This document shows positions 11,355 to 22,937 of a stretch of DNA of 64,000 nt, one piece after another. This DNA is from Moniliella sp. 'wahieum' (lineage: Eukaryota; Basidiomycota; Moniliellomycetes; Moniliellales; Moniliellaceae): positions 150,186 to 214,185 of the forward strand of contig RSEE01000106.1 in the NCBI GenBank assembly GCA_003971905.1, read 5' to 3'. The notes under the pieces are model-generated. The model saw nothing but the letters and a program-made list of their open reading frames with translations, was not told the DNA's origin and did not search any database. The position numbers and the translations under genes are program-made. Position 1 is the stretch's first letter. The number at the start of each line of letters is the position of its first letter.

Positions 11355-12458
11355 TCAAGTGTCCTGTGTGGGCGGGAGGGTGGTGTGGTGTGGTTGTGGT
11401 TGTGGTTGTGGTCGCTGATTGTGAGGCGGTAAGTCCCAGACCAAGGAGACTTGCCACGTAGCGTCTGGACCAGCTTGTTTATCATGGAGCGTGTCGAGGG
11501 CCATGAGGGCGACGCGGGCATCAAAGTACTGTACCAGCACCGATCCAGGCCGGTCCGAGCGATGGATTGGATTGGATTTCGCCACCTTGTCAAACATGTT
11601 TTGCACGCGGTCCTGCGCCAGCGTGGGGGCAACCACGCCCCTGTCAAGCAAGCCCACACGAACAGTACCTTGGTTGCTAGTGCGTGGGCAGGGCGGCAGA
11701 GAGCGATCAGGACAAGGCAGGCCGGAACCGTACTCGTACTCGTCCTCATAGTCATAGTGGACATGGATCGGGTGACGTGCAGGCCCCAGCGCGTAACCCC
11801 GCAAACGCCGTTTAGCCTCAGCCGCCGCGCGCACATCGTAAAACGTAACCAAGCCAACCCCGTGCTCGCCCACCGTTCCTCCACCGACTTGACCTCTCCA
11901 TACTGCCCAAACACAGCCAAATCTCTTCGACCGACGTGGCAAGATCAACGTTGCGCACCAACAAGGTCCGACTCAGCCGTTCCGTGCTCTCGGCACGCAT
12001 CTCCATCTTCCCACCGCCTTGGTGTCGACCGTCGCGGCGACGTTCACCCCGACCGTCGCGGCGACGTTCACCCCGACCGTCACGGGTACGTTCACGCCGA
12101 CGTTCACGCCAACCTTCACGTGGACCTTCGCGCGGACGTTCCCGTCGACCTTCACGGCGCCCTTCGCGTCGACGCATTCCGCGCTCCCCACCACGGAACG
12201 CGTCACGGGCATACGGTTCGTGCGCAGATGCCGTTCTGCCATACGCATCGCGGCCATACTCGCGTGCCCATGCAGCCCGACCGAGCGGAGGAGGAGGAGG
12301 AGGAGGAGGAGGAGGAGGAGGAGGCGGGGCAGGACCAGCGGCGTACCCCGCAGAGGCGGGGGGAGGCGCATCGGCCGCTGGCGGGGTGTGGGTGTGGGTG
12401 GGGCAGCGCCCAGCGCGCACGGCCGTCGTGCCTGGCCATAGGGAGGGGCGCGGCTCAT
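11355..12458 (-). CDS. Mei2-like RNA-binding protein with two RRMs
   Basis: Mei2-family proteins bind RNA and, in fission yeast, drive meiotic entry; here only the family is claimed. MSRAPPYGQ at 12458 opens a Pro-rich stretch (14 prolines from a GGA/GGT-type run at 12291-12323) and then an Arg-rich region coded by 24-bp units at about 12030-12110 (RGERRRDG). RRM1 begins RTLLVRNVDLATSVEEI, continues VFGQYGEVKSV and ends VGLVTFYDVRAAAEAKRRLRG. RRM2 begins NQGTVRVGLLDRG and contains VLVQYFDARVALMALD. The FYDVRAA / YFDARVA phrases and the NQGT linker are typical of Mei2-like tandem RRMs. Three frame changes are needed (N-terminus, after VEEI, inside RRM1). The C-terminus is unresolved. Confidence 0.6.
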
Positions 12459-12638
12459 GCTGCTTGCGGGTCAGTGAACAGTGTTCAGTAAGTTCAGCGT
12501 TCAGACGTTCAGGGCGCTTCTTGGGTTTTGGTGCTTTGGTCTGGGCTGGGCTGGGTAGAGGATTCCATGTTCCATTCCGCCCGTGGTTAATTTCTGCTGT
12601 TCCGCCACGCCACCAGTCCCAATCCACATGCGCCCTGG

Positions 12639-12702
12639 CCTACATCCTACATCCTACATCCTACATCCTACATCCTACATCCTACATCCTACATCCTACA
12701 TC
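12639..12702. repeat. Heptad array CCTACAT x9
   Basis: Nine near-perfect tandem copies of a 7-bp unit, just upstream of the Mei2-like start and outside any supported exon. Confidence 0.9.
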
Positions 12703-12908
12703 GAGTATCGTGCATCGTGCGAAGGGGAAACCACTGCAGGGACGGTCTCGAGCAAGACCTTCATGGCATCCAGGACCAAGCACCATGCGTGCGAATTGTA
12801 TTGATCAAGCAAGATAGAAAGAGGCAAGATGGTTAGGTGGGGGGTGGGGGGGAAGTGGTGTCCTCCTCCGCCCGACGGCGACAGTAGGTGCGAGTGAGTG
12901 ATTAGTAC

Positions 12909-15900
12909 TTAGTCGAGCAGCTGCTTGGTAATGATTTCGTATGCGAATCGGCGGCGAAGGTAGGGCATGGTATCGCTAGTAAATCCAAATGGGGAAAGGT
13001 GCTCCTGGACCTGCGTCTCCTGCTTCTCCTGTCCCTGTTGTGCCTTCTGACGCACCTGGCCGTCCTGTGGCACGTCGCGTCGACAAAGATAATCGAGTGT
13101 AGCCAGGACGAACACGCCGCAGTCGACGCCGTTATTCTGGGCGGGAAAACTGGGCGGGGAATACTCAGACCAATCGTCGTCGCGCCAAGGGAATCAGGAC
13201 GATGAGCGGTATGCTCCGCGCGCAGCCAAGTGCGTACATGGTGGAAAAGGGCTTGTTGGGCATCCGTAGCGAATCGTAATATTCGATCCGTTTGCGACGT
13301 AGGTCAATGCAGCCGGTAGCCCAGTGGGTGTTGGACAGGTTGACCGGGAAGAGAATTTTATCTTTGGCCAGTATGTCGAGTTTGCGCGTCCACCGCGCCA
13401 CACTTGTAGCCCCACACGTGCTGATCTTGTGGTAGAAAAAGGAACTGAACACATGCACGTCCCACAGCGCCTCCGCCTGCGCTAACCGACGCTTCCGCTT
13501 CCCCCGGCCCTGCCCGGCGTCAAGTTCACGACCAGGGCTAGGATCAGAACCAGAACCAGCGGGATGGGCACGCGCATTCGCATCAGCATGCGCATTTGCA
13601 TTCGCATTTGCATTCGCATTCGCATTAGCATTCGCATGAGCATTCGCACTGGCCGTAGCGCGCACTTCGGCGGCTCGCTTAGATCGGTGGGCGATCAACT
13701 GGCCATAAAAGTTAATCGATTCGTCGTTCAGCCACTGGCCCGGGCGCAAACGGAGCAAGTCGCGGTGGGTCACCTGCGCACCAGGGATGGAGATGACAAG
13801 TGCAGGCTGGGCCATCGTCGTGCGCAGCAGTGCATGTTGGGCCGCAGTCAGCTGTGTGGGGAACGGAGCTCGGCGCGCAATGGGTTGGGGTTGGTAAGGA
13901 GGATGGGCGTGCGCAAGGGGTGTACCGAGTGCAAGGGTTTCGTCGTGCGGTGAGCTGCGACCGGTCGGGGGTTGAGCTTGGGCTTGGGCTTGGGCTTGGG
14001 GTTGAACTTGGGGTTGAATGCGGGACCGAGCATCGCGCTCGCGTTGCAAAAAGTACGTGGCCGCTTGGCGTTGGTACGCCGAAAGGAGAAAGAGAAAGAG
14101 AGAAAGAGAAGAAAGAAAGAAGAAGAAAGAAGAAAGTAACGCGGGGAGGGGGTGGTTAGGTGGTTGGATGAGGACACAAACAAGGGGGTGGTACTAGGGG
14201 GCGAGACGTACTTCCTCTACGCGTTGGCGTGGAGCGGGAGCGGAGGTTGAGGTTAAGGTGGTCGGGGGCGAAGGGGAACTGGGCGCATGCACATGCGCAT
14301 GAGCTTGCGAGCGAGGGAGGTCAGTATCGATAGCTTGGAGAACCTTGGCACTCTTCCAGATAGTTTCCACTGCGTCGCGGTGGGAGCTGGCCTGCCACGG
14401 CCGGCTGGGCTGCAGCGACCGAAGCAGACGTACCAGCGAGGCGACGTTGCTTGCCCGTGCCGATTCCGATTCCGACGGTGGTGGCAGCGGAGACCGTGTC
14501 TGCTCCACACAGACACACACACACGCAACCCCACACAAACACACACATATATACACACCACACACAACCGATTAGCCTTCCTATCGCCAGCCGAGGGAAC
14601 CCAGAACCAGGACCCCAGACCAGTCAGACTTTGGTACGCACCTTAGTTCCCATGGGTTGGGGTGGGTGGCATGCAAGCTGTCCGAGGGGGAGGGGGAGCG
14701 GGGCCTGACGCCGCGCGAGGCAGTCCGAGAGTGGTAGGATTCCAAGCCGAAGAGGTATACGTGGGAGGAACCAAGCGAGGCGCCATCGACCTGTGCAATA
14801 CCTGCGTTCCAATTGCCGAGACCTGCGCCATGGCACTCGCACTCCCACTTACACTTGCACTTGCACTGGCACTTGCACTGGCACTGGCGCTGGCACTTCG
14901 GCTTGTACCGGACGCTATGCGGCGCGGGACGGTGTGTTGGCGAGAGCGCGGGCCAAGGGGCCGTGCAAGGAACGCAACGAAACGGGAGCGCGCTGTGACT
15001 TGTCCGCTTCGGTGGGCGGGACAGGCCCGCTCGGACGGCGGAGGGAAGAGAAGGACGTAGGTCGCAACGGCAGCAACGGTAGCAACCCAGTGTGTTCCCC
15101 ATGATCTTGAGCTTGACCTTGAGCTTGAGCTTGAACTTGACTTGGACCGTGGAGCTGGTAGTGGTACCCTGCTTCTCGGGCTGGATGGACCCAGACTTCC
15201 CCGAGGCAAGCGGGGGAGAAGAGAGGCTCGAGCTTGGACTTGTGCTGTGGGTCAGGTCGATCCAGGATCCCCGAGGCCGAGACGGAGACGGGGGGACAAG
15301 GCAAAGTCCCCGTCCCCGTCCCCGTCCGAGGGGGAGGGAAGGATGCAGGTGTCCGAGCCGCTACGGACGGAGAGCTGGGCTGGTACGGGTTAGGGTCGCT
15401 CGACTCGCTCGCAGGTTCCGGCTCGGTGGTCGCGCTGCTGCTGCGGGAGGGGGTAGGTGCGGTCGCGGTCGTACGTCCCTCGAGAAGATGGTGCGGTGGG
15501 GTTCGCGGACGGCACGCAGGTGAGGCAGATTCAAGTTCAAGGTTAACACCATGTTCCTGTTCAAGTGCAGGTGCAGGTTGATGTTCAAGTTCCAGTGCAA
15601 GCGACAGCGGCAGCGGCAGCGGCAACGACAGCGACGGGAGCGAAGATCCACTTCCTCTGCGTCCCGCTTATCCTGGTGCGTCTCCTGGCGCATCAGCTCC
15701 GTAAGACGATGCTCGCGCCTACCGTCCGCTTCCGTGGGGGCCGAGCAAAGTGGAGGCGAGGCCGAATGCGCAGCAGCACAACGATCGAGGGGGCGTTGGT
15801 GGGAGAAAGAGAAAGGTTGCGCAGACACCAAGGGGGGTGCCGTACCTCCGCCCTTTCCCCCGGACGAAAAGGAAAGAGGCGGAGAAGAGAGAGGCGGCGC

Positions 15901-16392
15901 ATGCGGATGTGGATGCGGATGTAGGGATGGCAGCTCGACCTCAGTCGGCGTCGAGGCAGAGAGAGAAACAAGGTGCGGTACGGAAGCGGATGTGGATGCG
16001 GATGTGGATGCGGATGCGGACGCAGCTGTGGACGGGGATGCTGGTGCTGGTGCAGGTACGGGTATTGGTGGCACTGCGTGTGCGGTGGTGGGATGCACAT
16101 TGTGCTCAGGGGGGAGGAGCGACGCTTCTGCAGACACGGGACGCGGGGTGTCGGACGCAGGCGGGGCGATGGAATGGAGGGCAGTCTGGACGGCCAGGGC
16201 GCGGGCAGAGGCGGAGCGGGGGCTGTCCCTCATTTTGGCCAGCAGCTTGGACTGGTGCGGAGGCTTGGGCCCTTGGCGGCGCGGGGGGGCAGCAGCAGAG
16301 GCAGAAGAAGAGGAGGCAGACAAAGTCGGACGTCGTTTGGGCTGCTGGAGCCCCTGGGGCGAGGCGGGTGCCGCTTTGCGCTTCTGCGCCAT
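12909..16392 (-). CDS. ULP1: Ulp1-type SUMO protease (peptidase C48)
   Basis: Cleaves SUMO precursors and SUMO conjugates. The catalytic part reads LRPGQWLNDESINFYG, then WDVHVFSSFFYHKIS, ARWTRKLDILAKDKILFPV, NTHWATGCIDLRRKRIEYYDS (catalytic His and Asp) and, in another frame, AQNNGVDCGVFVLATLDYL (Gln and catalytic Cys), ending FAYEIITKQLLD. A low-complexity Ala/Asn insert (hexamer GCATTC-type repeats, 13564-13650) and an Arg/Lys-rich piece split the domain between INFYGQLIAHRSK and WDVHVF. Exons upstream: RQRVEE ends at 14212 with a GTACGT donor; the next exon reads AYQRQAATYFLQRERDAR, but its acceptor lacks AG (TTTC-GGCG), as if one A were lost. The long disordered N-terminus probably starts MAQKRKAAPASP at 16392. 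A CA-rich tract at 14508-14570 lies in a likely intron. Confidence 0.85.
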
Positions 16393-19300
16393 CGTGGACC
16401 GCAGGGAGGGGGCCGACGCAGACGCAGAAGCAGAAGCAGTGGCAGAAGCAGAAGCAGACGCAAAAGCAGAAGCAGACGCAGACGAAGAGCAAAAGAAAGC
16501 GGCGGCGGGCACTTGGAGCTGGAGTGGAGGACGAGCCAGTGAGGCCGATCGACGACAGGGAAGAAAAAAGCGTTGCACGTCGCTGGATGGGTGGCCGATG
16601 ACATCACATCACGCCACATCATAACATCACATCACATGTGCCATTTCAATTCCAACGCGCCGCTTGCGCATGTCACATGTCACGTGCAGGTTAACCACAC
16701 CGCACGTCGAAATAACCCTAAGGCCCAGGGCAAGCGTGCGGGCACCTCCATTCTCGCTCCCGCGGGGTGTAATACGACGCCCACGAACCTCCCCTCTTCC
16801 CCCCGGCCCCCGACGGCATCGCCACCGTGCAATCCAATCCGGCCCGGAGGACCCGGACCTCCTCCCCCTGCTGTGCCCACCAACTTCCCGAGGCGCTACG
16901 TGCCCCAGGGGGCTCTCGTCCCGCCCATCTCGACCGCTGTCGCGCCTAGCTCGCCAGGGGAAGAGTCGAAGTCCCCTACCCCTCCCTCCCTGGACCAATG
17001 TGGCAGCATCGACAGTATGTTCACCACCGCCACCTGTGCCACGCAAGCGGAGCGACCGCAGTGTGAAACCATGCGCCAGAACCGTGCCTCTCGCTCGCCG
17101 AGATGAAACAAGCGTACAGTGCTCAAGACGGTACCCACCCCTGTGACGGACCAGATCATTCTTGTGAGCCACTCTCTTCCGGTCCCTTGCTGATGGAGAC
17201 TACGAACCGCTTGTCCCCACCTCTTCTGCGGTACCCGGTTCCCCTCCCCTGGCCACGGAACCGCATCCTGCTCACCAAAAGATCTCGGGGTCCCGAGCCC
17301 CGCCTTACCTGCTCCGATTTTTGTTTCCGCTGGGCGTGCTTGAACGTCGAACGGGGTAATTGGTCACAGTCGTTCTACTCTGGCGAGGCCTTATTGGACC
17401 CCGTCACTAGGTATACGCTAGTTGGTGTTGTGCCCCTGTACATGGATCGGTACACTTCTATACCAATCGAACCAACCTTGAGAAGCCGTAGTAGTTCCTA
17501 CTGACTCACCACCGCCACGCTCCTTGCTTTACACGTAATATCGTTCCCGCTCCCCCTCCTACTGTCGTCGGAATCGCGTTTCCCCCCTAATAGGTTGAAG
17601 TCTGCGCGTCAAATAGAGTGCTCTGTTTCCACAGAGCAGCAATGGATGGATCGATTGCGTGATGCAACCAAGTGTCCGGGGTAAATTTTAACGTTCGTCC
17701 ACTGTCACATATCAGGATCGGTGGGTCGTTATGGGGGATGCCATGCTGCCCTGGTTCGGAGCCGAAGAGGCCAGAAGACGCCCAGCTGCTGAAGCATGGA
17801 GAATTGAATGTGAGGCTCTCAGGAGATGTATAGGAGGCGATGAGAAGAGTAAGGCCTTATATACTAGCGAGCAACCGCTCTCGAACCTATACTAATTTCC
17901 ACTTTGCCCACTTTGCCACACTTCCACCTTCTCCCTGTACCATTGATTCTCCGTCCCACTAGCTTACGCCGTTACGACTCACGTCGGGTACACTGCAAAT
18001 AGAGATTGATAAGCTTGCTCTTCACGGGGAATAGGACTGCGTCTGGTTCTGCCAGCCACAGCGTCGAGGGTAGGACCGACCAAACAACCACACATTGCGT
18101 TTCCCTCCGTACGTGCCTGGACGCTTCAACGAGTCTTGACGAGTTACGCACACTGCTCGTCTGAACGGCCTGTGCACGCAGAGGAAGCCATCCAGCCAAT
18201 ACTCTCTATTTCGCCTCCACACCAGGTCGTGTCATGCATGTCATGGGGGGGGGTCCCGAGGTGGGACCCCCTGTAGTTTAGGGTTAAACACACTTGGCGG
18301 ATCCATCGGTGGCTCGTACGTTAGTCCTGCTCCAGATCCTGGTTGAACCGAGCGGGTGAGCTGAAGGGGTCCAGGAGCTCCGAAGTTACTCTGTTCCACA
18401 CAGCGTTACCACACTCGGTATCCTGTAACTGGCGGGAACAGACAGAGTCCTAAAGAAGAGCGAGCACTACTGATGAGAGTAACCGCGGCTTGCAGTGCAC
18501 TCGACGGAAGTCGTAAATTCGTAAGCGTAAGGGTGGTAGAAGGTGGAAGAGCGAGAGAGGAACTGGCAGTCGGGAGATCAGCAGAATAGACAGGATTGTC
18601 GACCCACAGGACCAGCTAGCAAACCTTAGACATGGCTGCTTATATCCAGTAGAAGGAACCAGGCCTCACTTCCTCATGACAGGGATAGACAGAATGGGGC
18701 ACTTCCCAGAAAGGTAAAGACAAATGCACATCCCTTGCTCTCCACAAGGCCTGACGCTCCGTAGTCGGGCGCAGCAGGAAGGGTTCTGACAAGACTGGAC
18801 GCAATGGGCACAAAGCATCTCGTCCCGATAAGCCCACATGCGACCATGGCAGGCCGCGGAAGATATCCGCAGCGAGGATAAGGTGTCGACTGGCTCTCTC
18901 TCGCTAGTCAAACCGGACTGACGCGTGTTGGGTGAAGAGCTGTCTACGACATGCGGGGTTCATGTCCGGAGATATCGATAACTGGAGCGCCCCGTAACAG
19001 TCTTGAAGTTACGCGCTTGCTGCTCTTCTGAGCTGCGGACTCTGCACTGTGATGCAAAGGGAGCCACCTGGTCAGAGACTCCCTCATCCTTCGCTTTCAA
19101 GCTTCAAGCTTCACACCAGCTGGTTCGACCATGATCTGGGACCAGACTTACCGTGCGTGGTGGAGTTCACCAATTTTCCGTCGTGCAACGGTTTGTACTT
19201 CTAAACTGTAGGGGCGCGTCGCGCCGCGGGGCTCGCCCAATGATTAATTATGCATCATGACCGCGGTGACTAGTGTTCCCCCCAGTTCTTTGTCTTTCCC

Positions 19301-20052
19301 CGTCTTCTCTCGACTACGTTATGTCTCCTTTGGTCCCTATCTGTACGGCAAAAATAGATCGTGGCTGCCCTCACGATCGGGTTGATGTCTGCGCAGGCCA
19401 CCTCCTTCGTCGATCCATACACTACAGCAAGGCAAATGCTGCTGCTCTTGATTGTCTCCTAATAGCAACTCAGTACTCACTCACGAAAATGACGTGAGTG
19501 GGCCCTTGCGACGGCCCATAGGAATTGTGGATGACCCAAAACCCAGCCAACCGTATACCGGGAGCGTGTGGCATGGGAGGTGCGTGACCGCGTGACCGGT
19601 GCGTGACCGCGTGACCGGTGCGTGACCGCCGGACCGTCACGGAATGCAAATGCAAGATGAGCGCCCTGGCGAGACGCACGTCGAGCCATGCTAGTCGTGA
19701 CTCGACAAGGCAAGCGGTGGAGAAGAAGGGCCTGGGTCGAGATGGGGGATAGTCGATGATCGATGATTTCTCGAGTTTATTTGACGGCGGCCGATTCTGA
19801 TTCTAATTCCGATTCCGAGTCCGATTGGGATTACGCAATGCGTGGCGTGCGAGCCAACGCTGAAATTGCAATTGCCAAGCGAAGCGAAGCACAAGACGCC
19901 CGGGAAGCGCGCGTCCGTGCACGGCCGGAGATAAGCCGAGGAATAAAACGGACGTCTGTTCCCCACTCCTGCCCAGCGCATCTATCTGTTTCTCCCTCCT
20001 CTCCTCTCCTTCTCTCTCTCTCCCTCCGCCCGTACTCGTTAAGTGCAACACC
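16393..20052. other. Gene-poor region, possibly a decayed element
   Basis: No supportable gene in 3.6 kb. From about 17,150 the base composition becomes less GC-rich and the ORFs become very short. A GGGGTCCCgaggtGGGACCCC inverted repeat lies near 18250-18275, and TATATA-like words occur at about 17870 and 18640. This would fit an old LTR or other mobile remnant, but I find no reverse transcriptase, integrase or paired LTRs. It also contains the 19-bp array at 19579 and the promoter of the quinone reductase. Confidence 0.35.
19579..19635. repeat. Tandem repeat, 19-bp unit x3
   Basis: Three head-to-tail copies of GGTGCGTGACCGCGTGACC; the third copy diverges at its 3' end (GCCGGACC). GGTCACGCACC on the other strand gives nested GTGACC half-sites. 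Confidence 0.85.
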
Positions 20053-21153
20053 ATGGTCCTGCCCACGACGCAATCGGCTGTGCAAGTCAGCAAGCCTGGT
20101 GGACCCGAAGTTCTCGTGGACGCTACGGTACCTGTTGGCGCTGTGCAGCAGGGGGACGTGTTGATTCAGTCCGAGTATGCTGGGGTGAACTACATTGACA
20201 ATTACCTTTTGGGCGGGCTGTACCCGCGCGCTGTACCGTTCACACTCGGTGTCGAGTTGGCCGGGACAGTGGTCGCGGCTGGACAAGGTGCTTCGTTCAA
20301 GGTGGGTGACAAGGTAGCGTATTACGGTGACGGGGTTTACACGCAGTACAAGTTGGTCCCTGCTGCTGAGGTGGACAAGCGAGTAGCTTTGTTGCCCCCC
20401 GGTGTGGATAGCCGTACGGGAGCTGCAACGCTTCTACAGGGTTTGACGGCCCTGACGAACGTTACGGAGGCGTACCGTGTCCAGAAGGGGGACTGGATTT
20501 TAGTGCCTGCCGCTGCGGGGGGTTGGGCACCCTGATCACCCAAATTGCCACCCATCGCGGCGCCCATGTAATTGGCACCGTGTCGACCGAGGAAAAAGTC
20601 CAACATGCACGCAAGGCAGGCGCCGAACACGTTTTCCTCTCGACTCAAGGGATTGACATTCCTGCCGAGGTGGCCAAGTTGACCAACGGACGTGGGGTGG
20701 AGGCGTGTTTGATGGCGTGGGAAAGGCAACGTTTGAAGGTACGTTGTTTTGGTTGTTTTTGTTGTCTTGGCCTGGCCTTGATGTGCAAAAGGGAGAGGGC
20801 AGCTAGCTAACTAGGCAAAAACCCGTCTTTTTTCTGCAGATGCGCTCAAAGCGGTTGCACGTAAGGGTACGATTTTTCGATTGGGAATGCGTCTGGTGCA
20901 GTGCCGCCTGTGAGCCTGCTACGTCTGGCCTCGAAGAACGTTAAGATTGTCCGTCCCACGCTGGGCAACTACGTTGCGACCCCAGAGGAGTGGCAGGCAT
21001 ACACCCAAAGAGCTGTTTGACCTGTTGGCCCAGGGAGTCATCAAGCAGAGTATCTACAAGGAGTACCCTTTCTCTGCCGAGGGTGTCCGCCAAGCCGAGC
21101 TGGACATCACATCACGCAAGACGATTGGCAAACTGTTGATCCGGATCGCCTGA
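20053..21153 (+). CDS. NADPH:quinone oxidoreductase (zeta-crystallin type MDR)
   Basis: A medium-chain reductase reducing quinones with NADPH in the cytosol. MVLPTTQSAVQVSKPGGPEVL opens the GroES-like domain, with YAGVNYIDNYLLGGLYP, PFTLGVELAGTVVAAG and GDKVAYYG; the Rossmann part has ILVPAAAGG, then GTLITQIATHRGAHVIGTVST in a second frame, VFDGVGKATFE, a 101-nt intron (20739..20839, GTACGT to GCAG, CTAAC branch near 20807), DALKAVARKGTI, GNASGAVPPVSLLRLASKN and KELFDLLAQG, ending IGKLLIRIA. Length after repair is normal (about 335 residues). At least four single-base indels are needed, in G, T and C runs and at GCGTG near 20704. No zinc-binding residues, as expected for the quinone reductase branch. 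Confidence 0.9.
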
Positions 21154-21825
21154 CTCTCCGTTCACCTATGATACATGATAGGACCTTGGACTGAGCCTCT
21201 CTCTGCAACCAGCAGCGGTAGCTGTAGCGGTGGGCGCGCTTGAGTGCCGAGCGCACCCCAGGATTCTCTTGCCTCTATCCATCTGAAATGACACGGTTTG
21301 GCTGTTCAACGTTTCACACCCTAGTTCAAGGATCGTTACTGTGCTGGAAGGGCCTACTGTGCTACTAGGCCTCGGTGACGCGCCATTTGACTTTTATTGA
21401 GTTAGTACCTACGCATTGGATCGCTGTGAACGACGTGGGCATCAGGGATGCAGATGTACTGCACAGCACGAGGGTGGTGGTAATGACCACATGACGGAAA
21501 GAGTAGAGTGTGAGAGGAAGAAGGAAGGCGGGGTGTACGTTGCCTGGCGCACACTATAGGATGACCTGGAGGTGATGACCACTGGTGGCGCACAGGCAGG
21601 CCTACTATCTATACCAGGCAGCCAGAAAAGAAGTAGAAATTGGACACACGCAGGCACAAGATGGTTTCATCAAGGACAAGACAATAACTAGGGATGCAAC
21701 GCCGCACCACAGGAGGGAGTGGGGGGGGGAGGAGGGAACAGAACCCCAACTAATACGTACATGTACGTTTTTCCTTCAACGTTTTTTTCATGTACGTTTT
21801 TTCATGTACGTTTTGCCTTTTCATG
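21154..21825. other. Intergenic region between convergent genes
   Basis: Lies between two convergent 3' ends. It has a short run of imperfect ACGTTTTT repeats at 21768-21820 (CATGTACGTTTTT words). No gene seen. Confidence 0.5.
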
Positions 21826-22937
21826 TTACAACCCAGCTGGGGCAGGGTGAGTGGTACGCCAGTGGTCAGCGATTTGGGAGCGAGTGGCGACCCAGACACC
21901 GTCGAATTTTGGATGTAGTCTAGGAACGCGACGAGGCCCGGGAAGCGACCTGGACGACCGATTACGCGGCAGTGGAGTCCGATGCTCATCATTTTTTCGC
22001 CCTTGGCGCCTCGGAATAAAGTGTGTCAAAGCGTTTTTGAGGTACTCGTAAAACGGCGAGGCACCACTAAACCCGGGCGCTTGCGCAAATTTCATATCGT
22101 TGTTGTCTAACGTGTAGGGAATGACAAGCAAAGGCGGAGAGGGTTCGGTCCGCGAGGGCGAAGGACTTGTCACCCAGTACGGAAGGTCCTCGTCGTCTAA
22201 ATATCACACAGTGGGTCAGTATCTGGCTCCGCCGCACACAAAGCAACATGCAAAATGCAAAACGCAAAACGCAAAACGCAAAACGCAAAACGCAAACAGC
22301 AAACAGCAAAAGGAAACATACAGGCATCACTATCGTAGTACTTGTCGAGCAAGCCCAATTGGCGGTACTTGTCATACACGATGCGTCGTGTCTGGAGGGA
22401 CTGGCGTCCGGTGTACCATCCGAGCGGGACTGTGCGCGGAGGAAGCCTTAGTAAGTGCCGACAGGGCCAAGTCGACATGTTGCCTTTCCTCGTGCTCTGG
22501 GGTTTCCCAATAATCGATCCAGCGGTACGAGTGGGACCCGACCTCACATCCACATCTTGCATTGCATCCACCACGGCCGGGTTGAGTTCGACGGCCCGTC
22601 CGATCGCCCAGGACGTAAAGACCAAGCCACGTTCTTTGAACAGGTTGAGGATGCGCCAAAACCCACGGTGGGCACCGTACTCGTACCCACTCTCCACACG
22701 CCCAGGTTGCGACCGGGACGCGCGCTGCCGGTGGCACCAGACTCGGAAAGGAAGGCCTCGCTGTGGGCTCACCGTTGAGGAGAGTGTGCTCGCCGCCTTC
22801 CTCGTAGTTGAGGACAAAGGAGATGCAGATCTTGGCTCCGCCGGGCCACTGGGGGTCGGGAGATGGGGGCCGTAGCCGACCATGTCGCGGGCGGCGTGGT
22901 CGAGGACGGAAGGCGGAGCAGGAGCAGAGGCAGCCAT
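21826..22937 (-). CDS. PuuE-type polysaccharide deacetylase / cofactor-independent allantoinase-like
   Basis: PuuE proteins share the NodB polysaccharide-deacetylase fold but hydrolyse allantoin without metal; fungal homologues are common and their substrate is often unproven. MAASAPAPPSVLDHAARDMVGYG is followed in a second frame by WPGGAKICISFVLNYEEGGE and HTLLNGEP, then YEYGAHRGFWRILNLFKERG, FTSWAIGRAVELNPAVV, VGSHSYRWIDYWETPEHEE, LALSALTKASS, GWYTGRQS and YDKYRQLGLL. A 125-nt intron (22197..22321, GTATGT to TTAG) joins DSDA to YDEDLPYWV, then PPLLVIPYTLDNND and FAQAPGFSGASPFYEYL; the end is VATRSQIADHWRTTHPAPAGL. FVLNYEEGGE and WYTGR are hallmark blocks. Several frame jumps occur. The intron carries a heptad array. 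Confidence 0.82.
22250..22312. repeat. Heptad array GCAAAAC x9, inside an intron
   Basis: Nine contiguous 7-bp units (GCAAAAT, GCAAAAC x5, GCAAACA x2, GCAAAAG). The array lies wholly inside the PuuE-like gene's intron, so its period is free of coding constraint. Confidence 0.9.

Noticed and set aside
15361-16624. Long plus-strand ORFs (for example 15551..16624)
   Set aside because: They are antisense to the disordered N-terminus of ULP1 and consist of the complement of its hexamer repeats.
17700-19270. LTR retrotransposon
   Set aside because: TATA-like words and a hairpin are present, but no matching terminal repeats, primer-binding site or polymerase motif could be found by eye.
20053-21153. 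Calling the quinone reductase a pseudogene because of its multiple frameshifts
   Set aside because: The same density of single-base indels occurs in essential genes here, and all catalytic-fold motifs are conserved, so sequence error is the better explanation.
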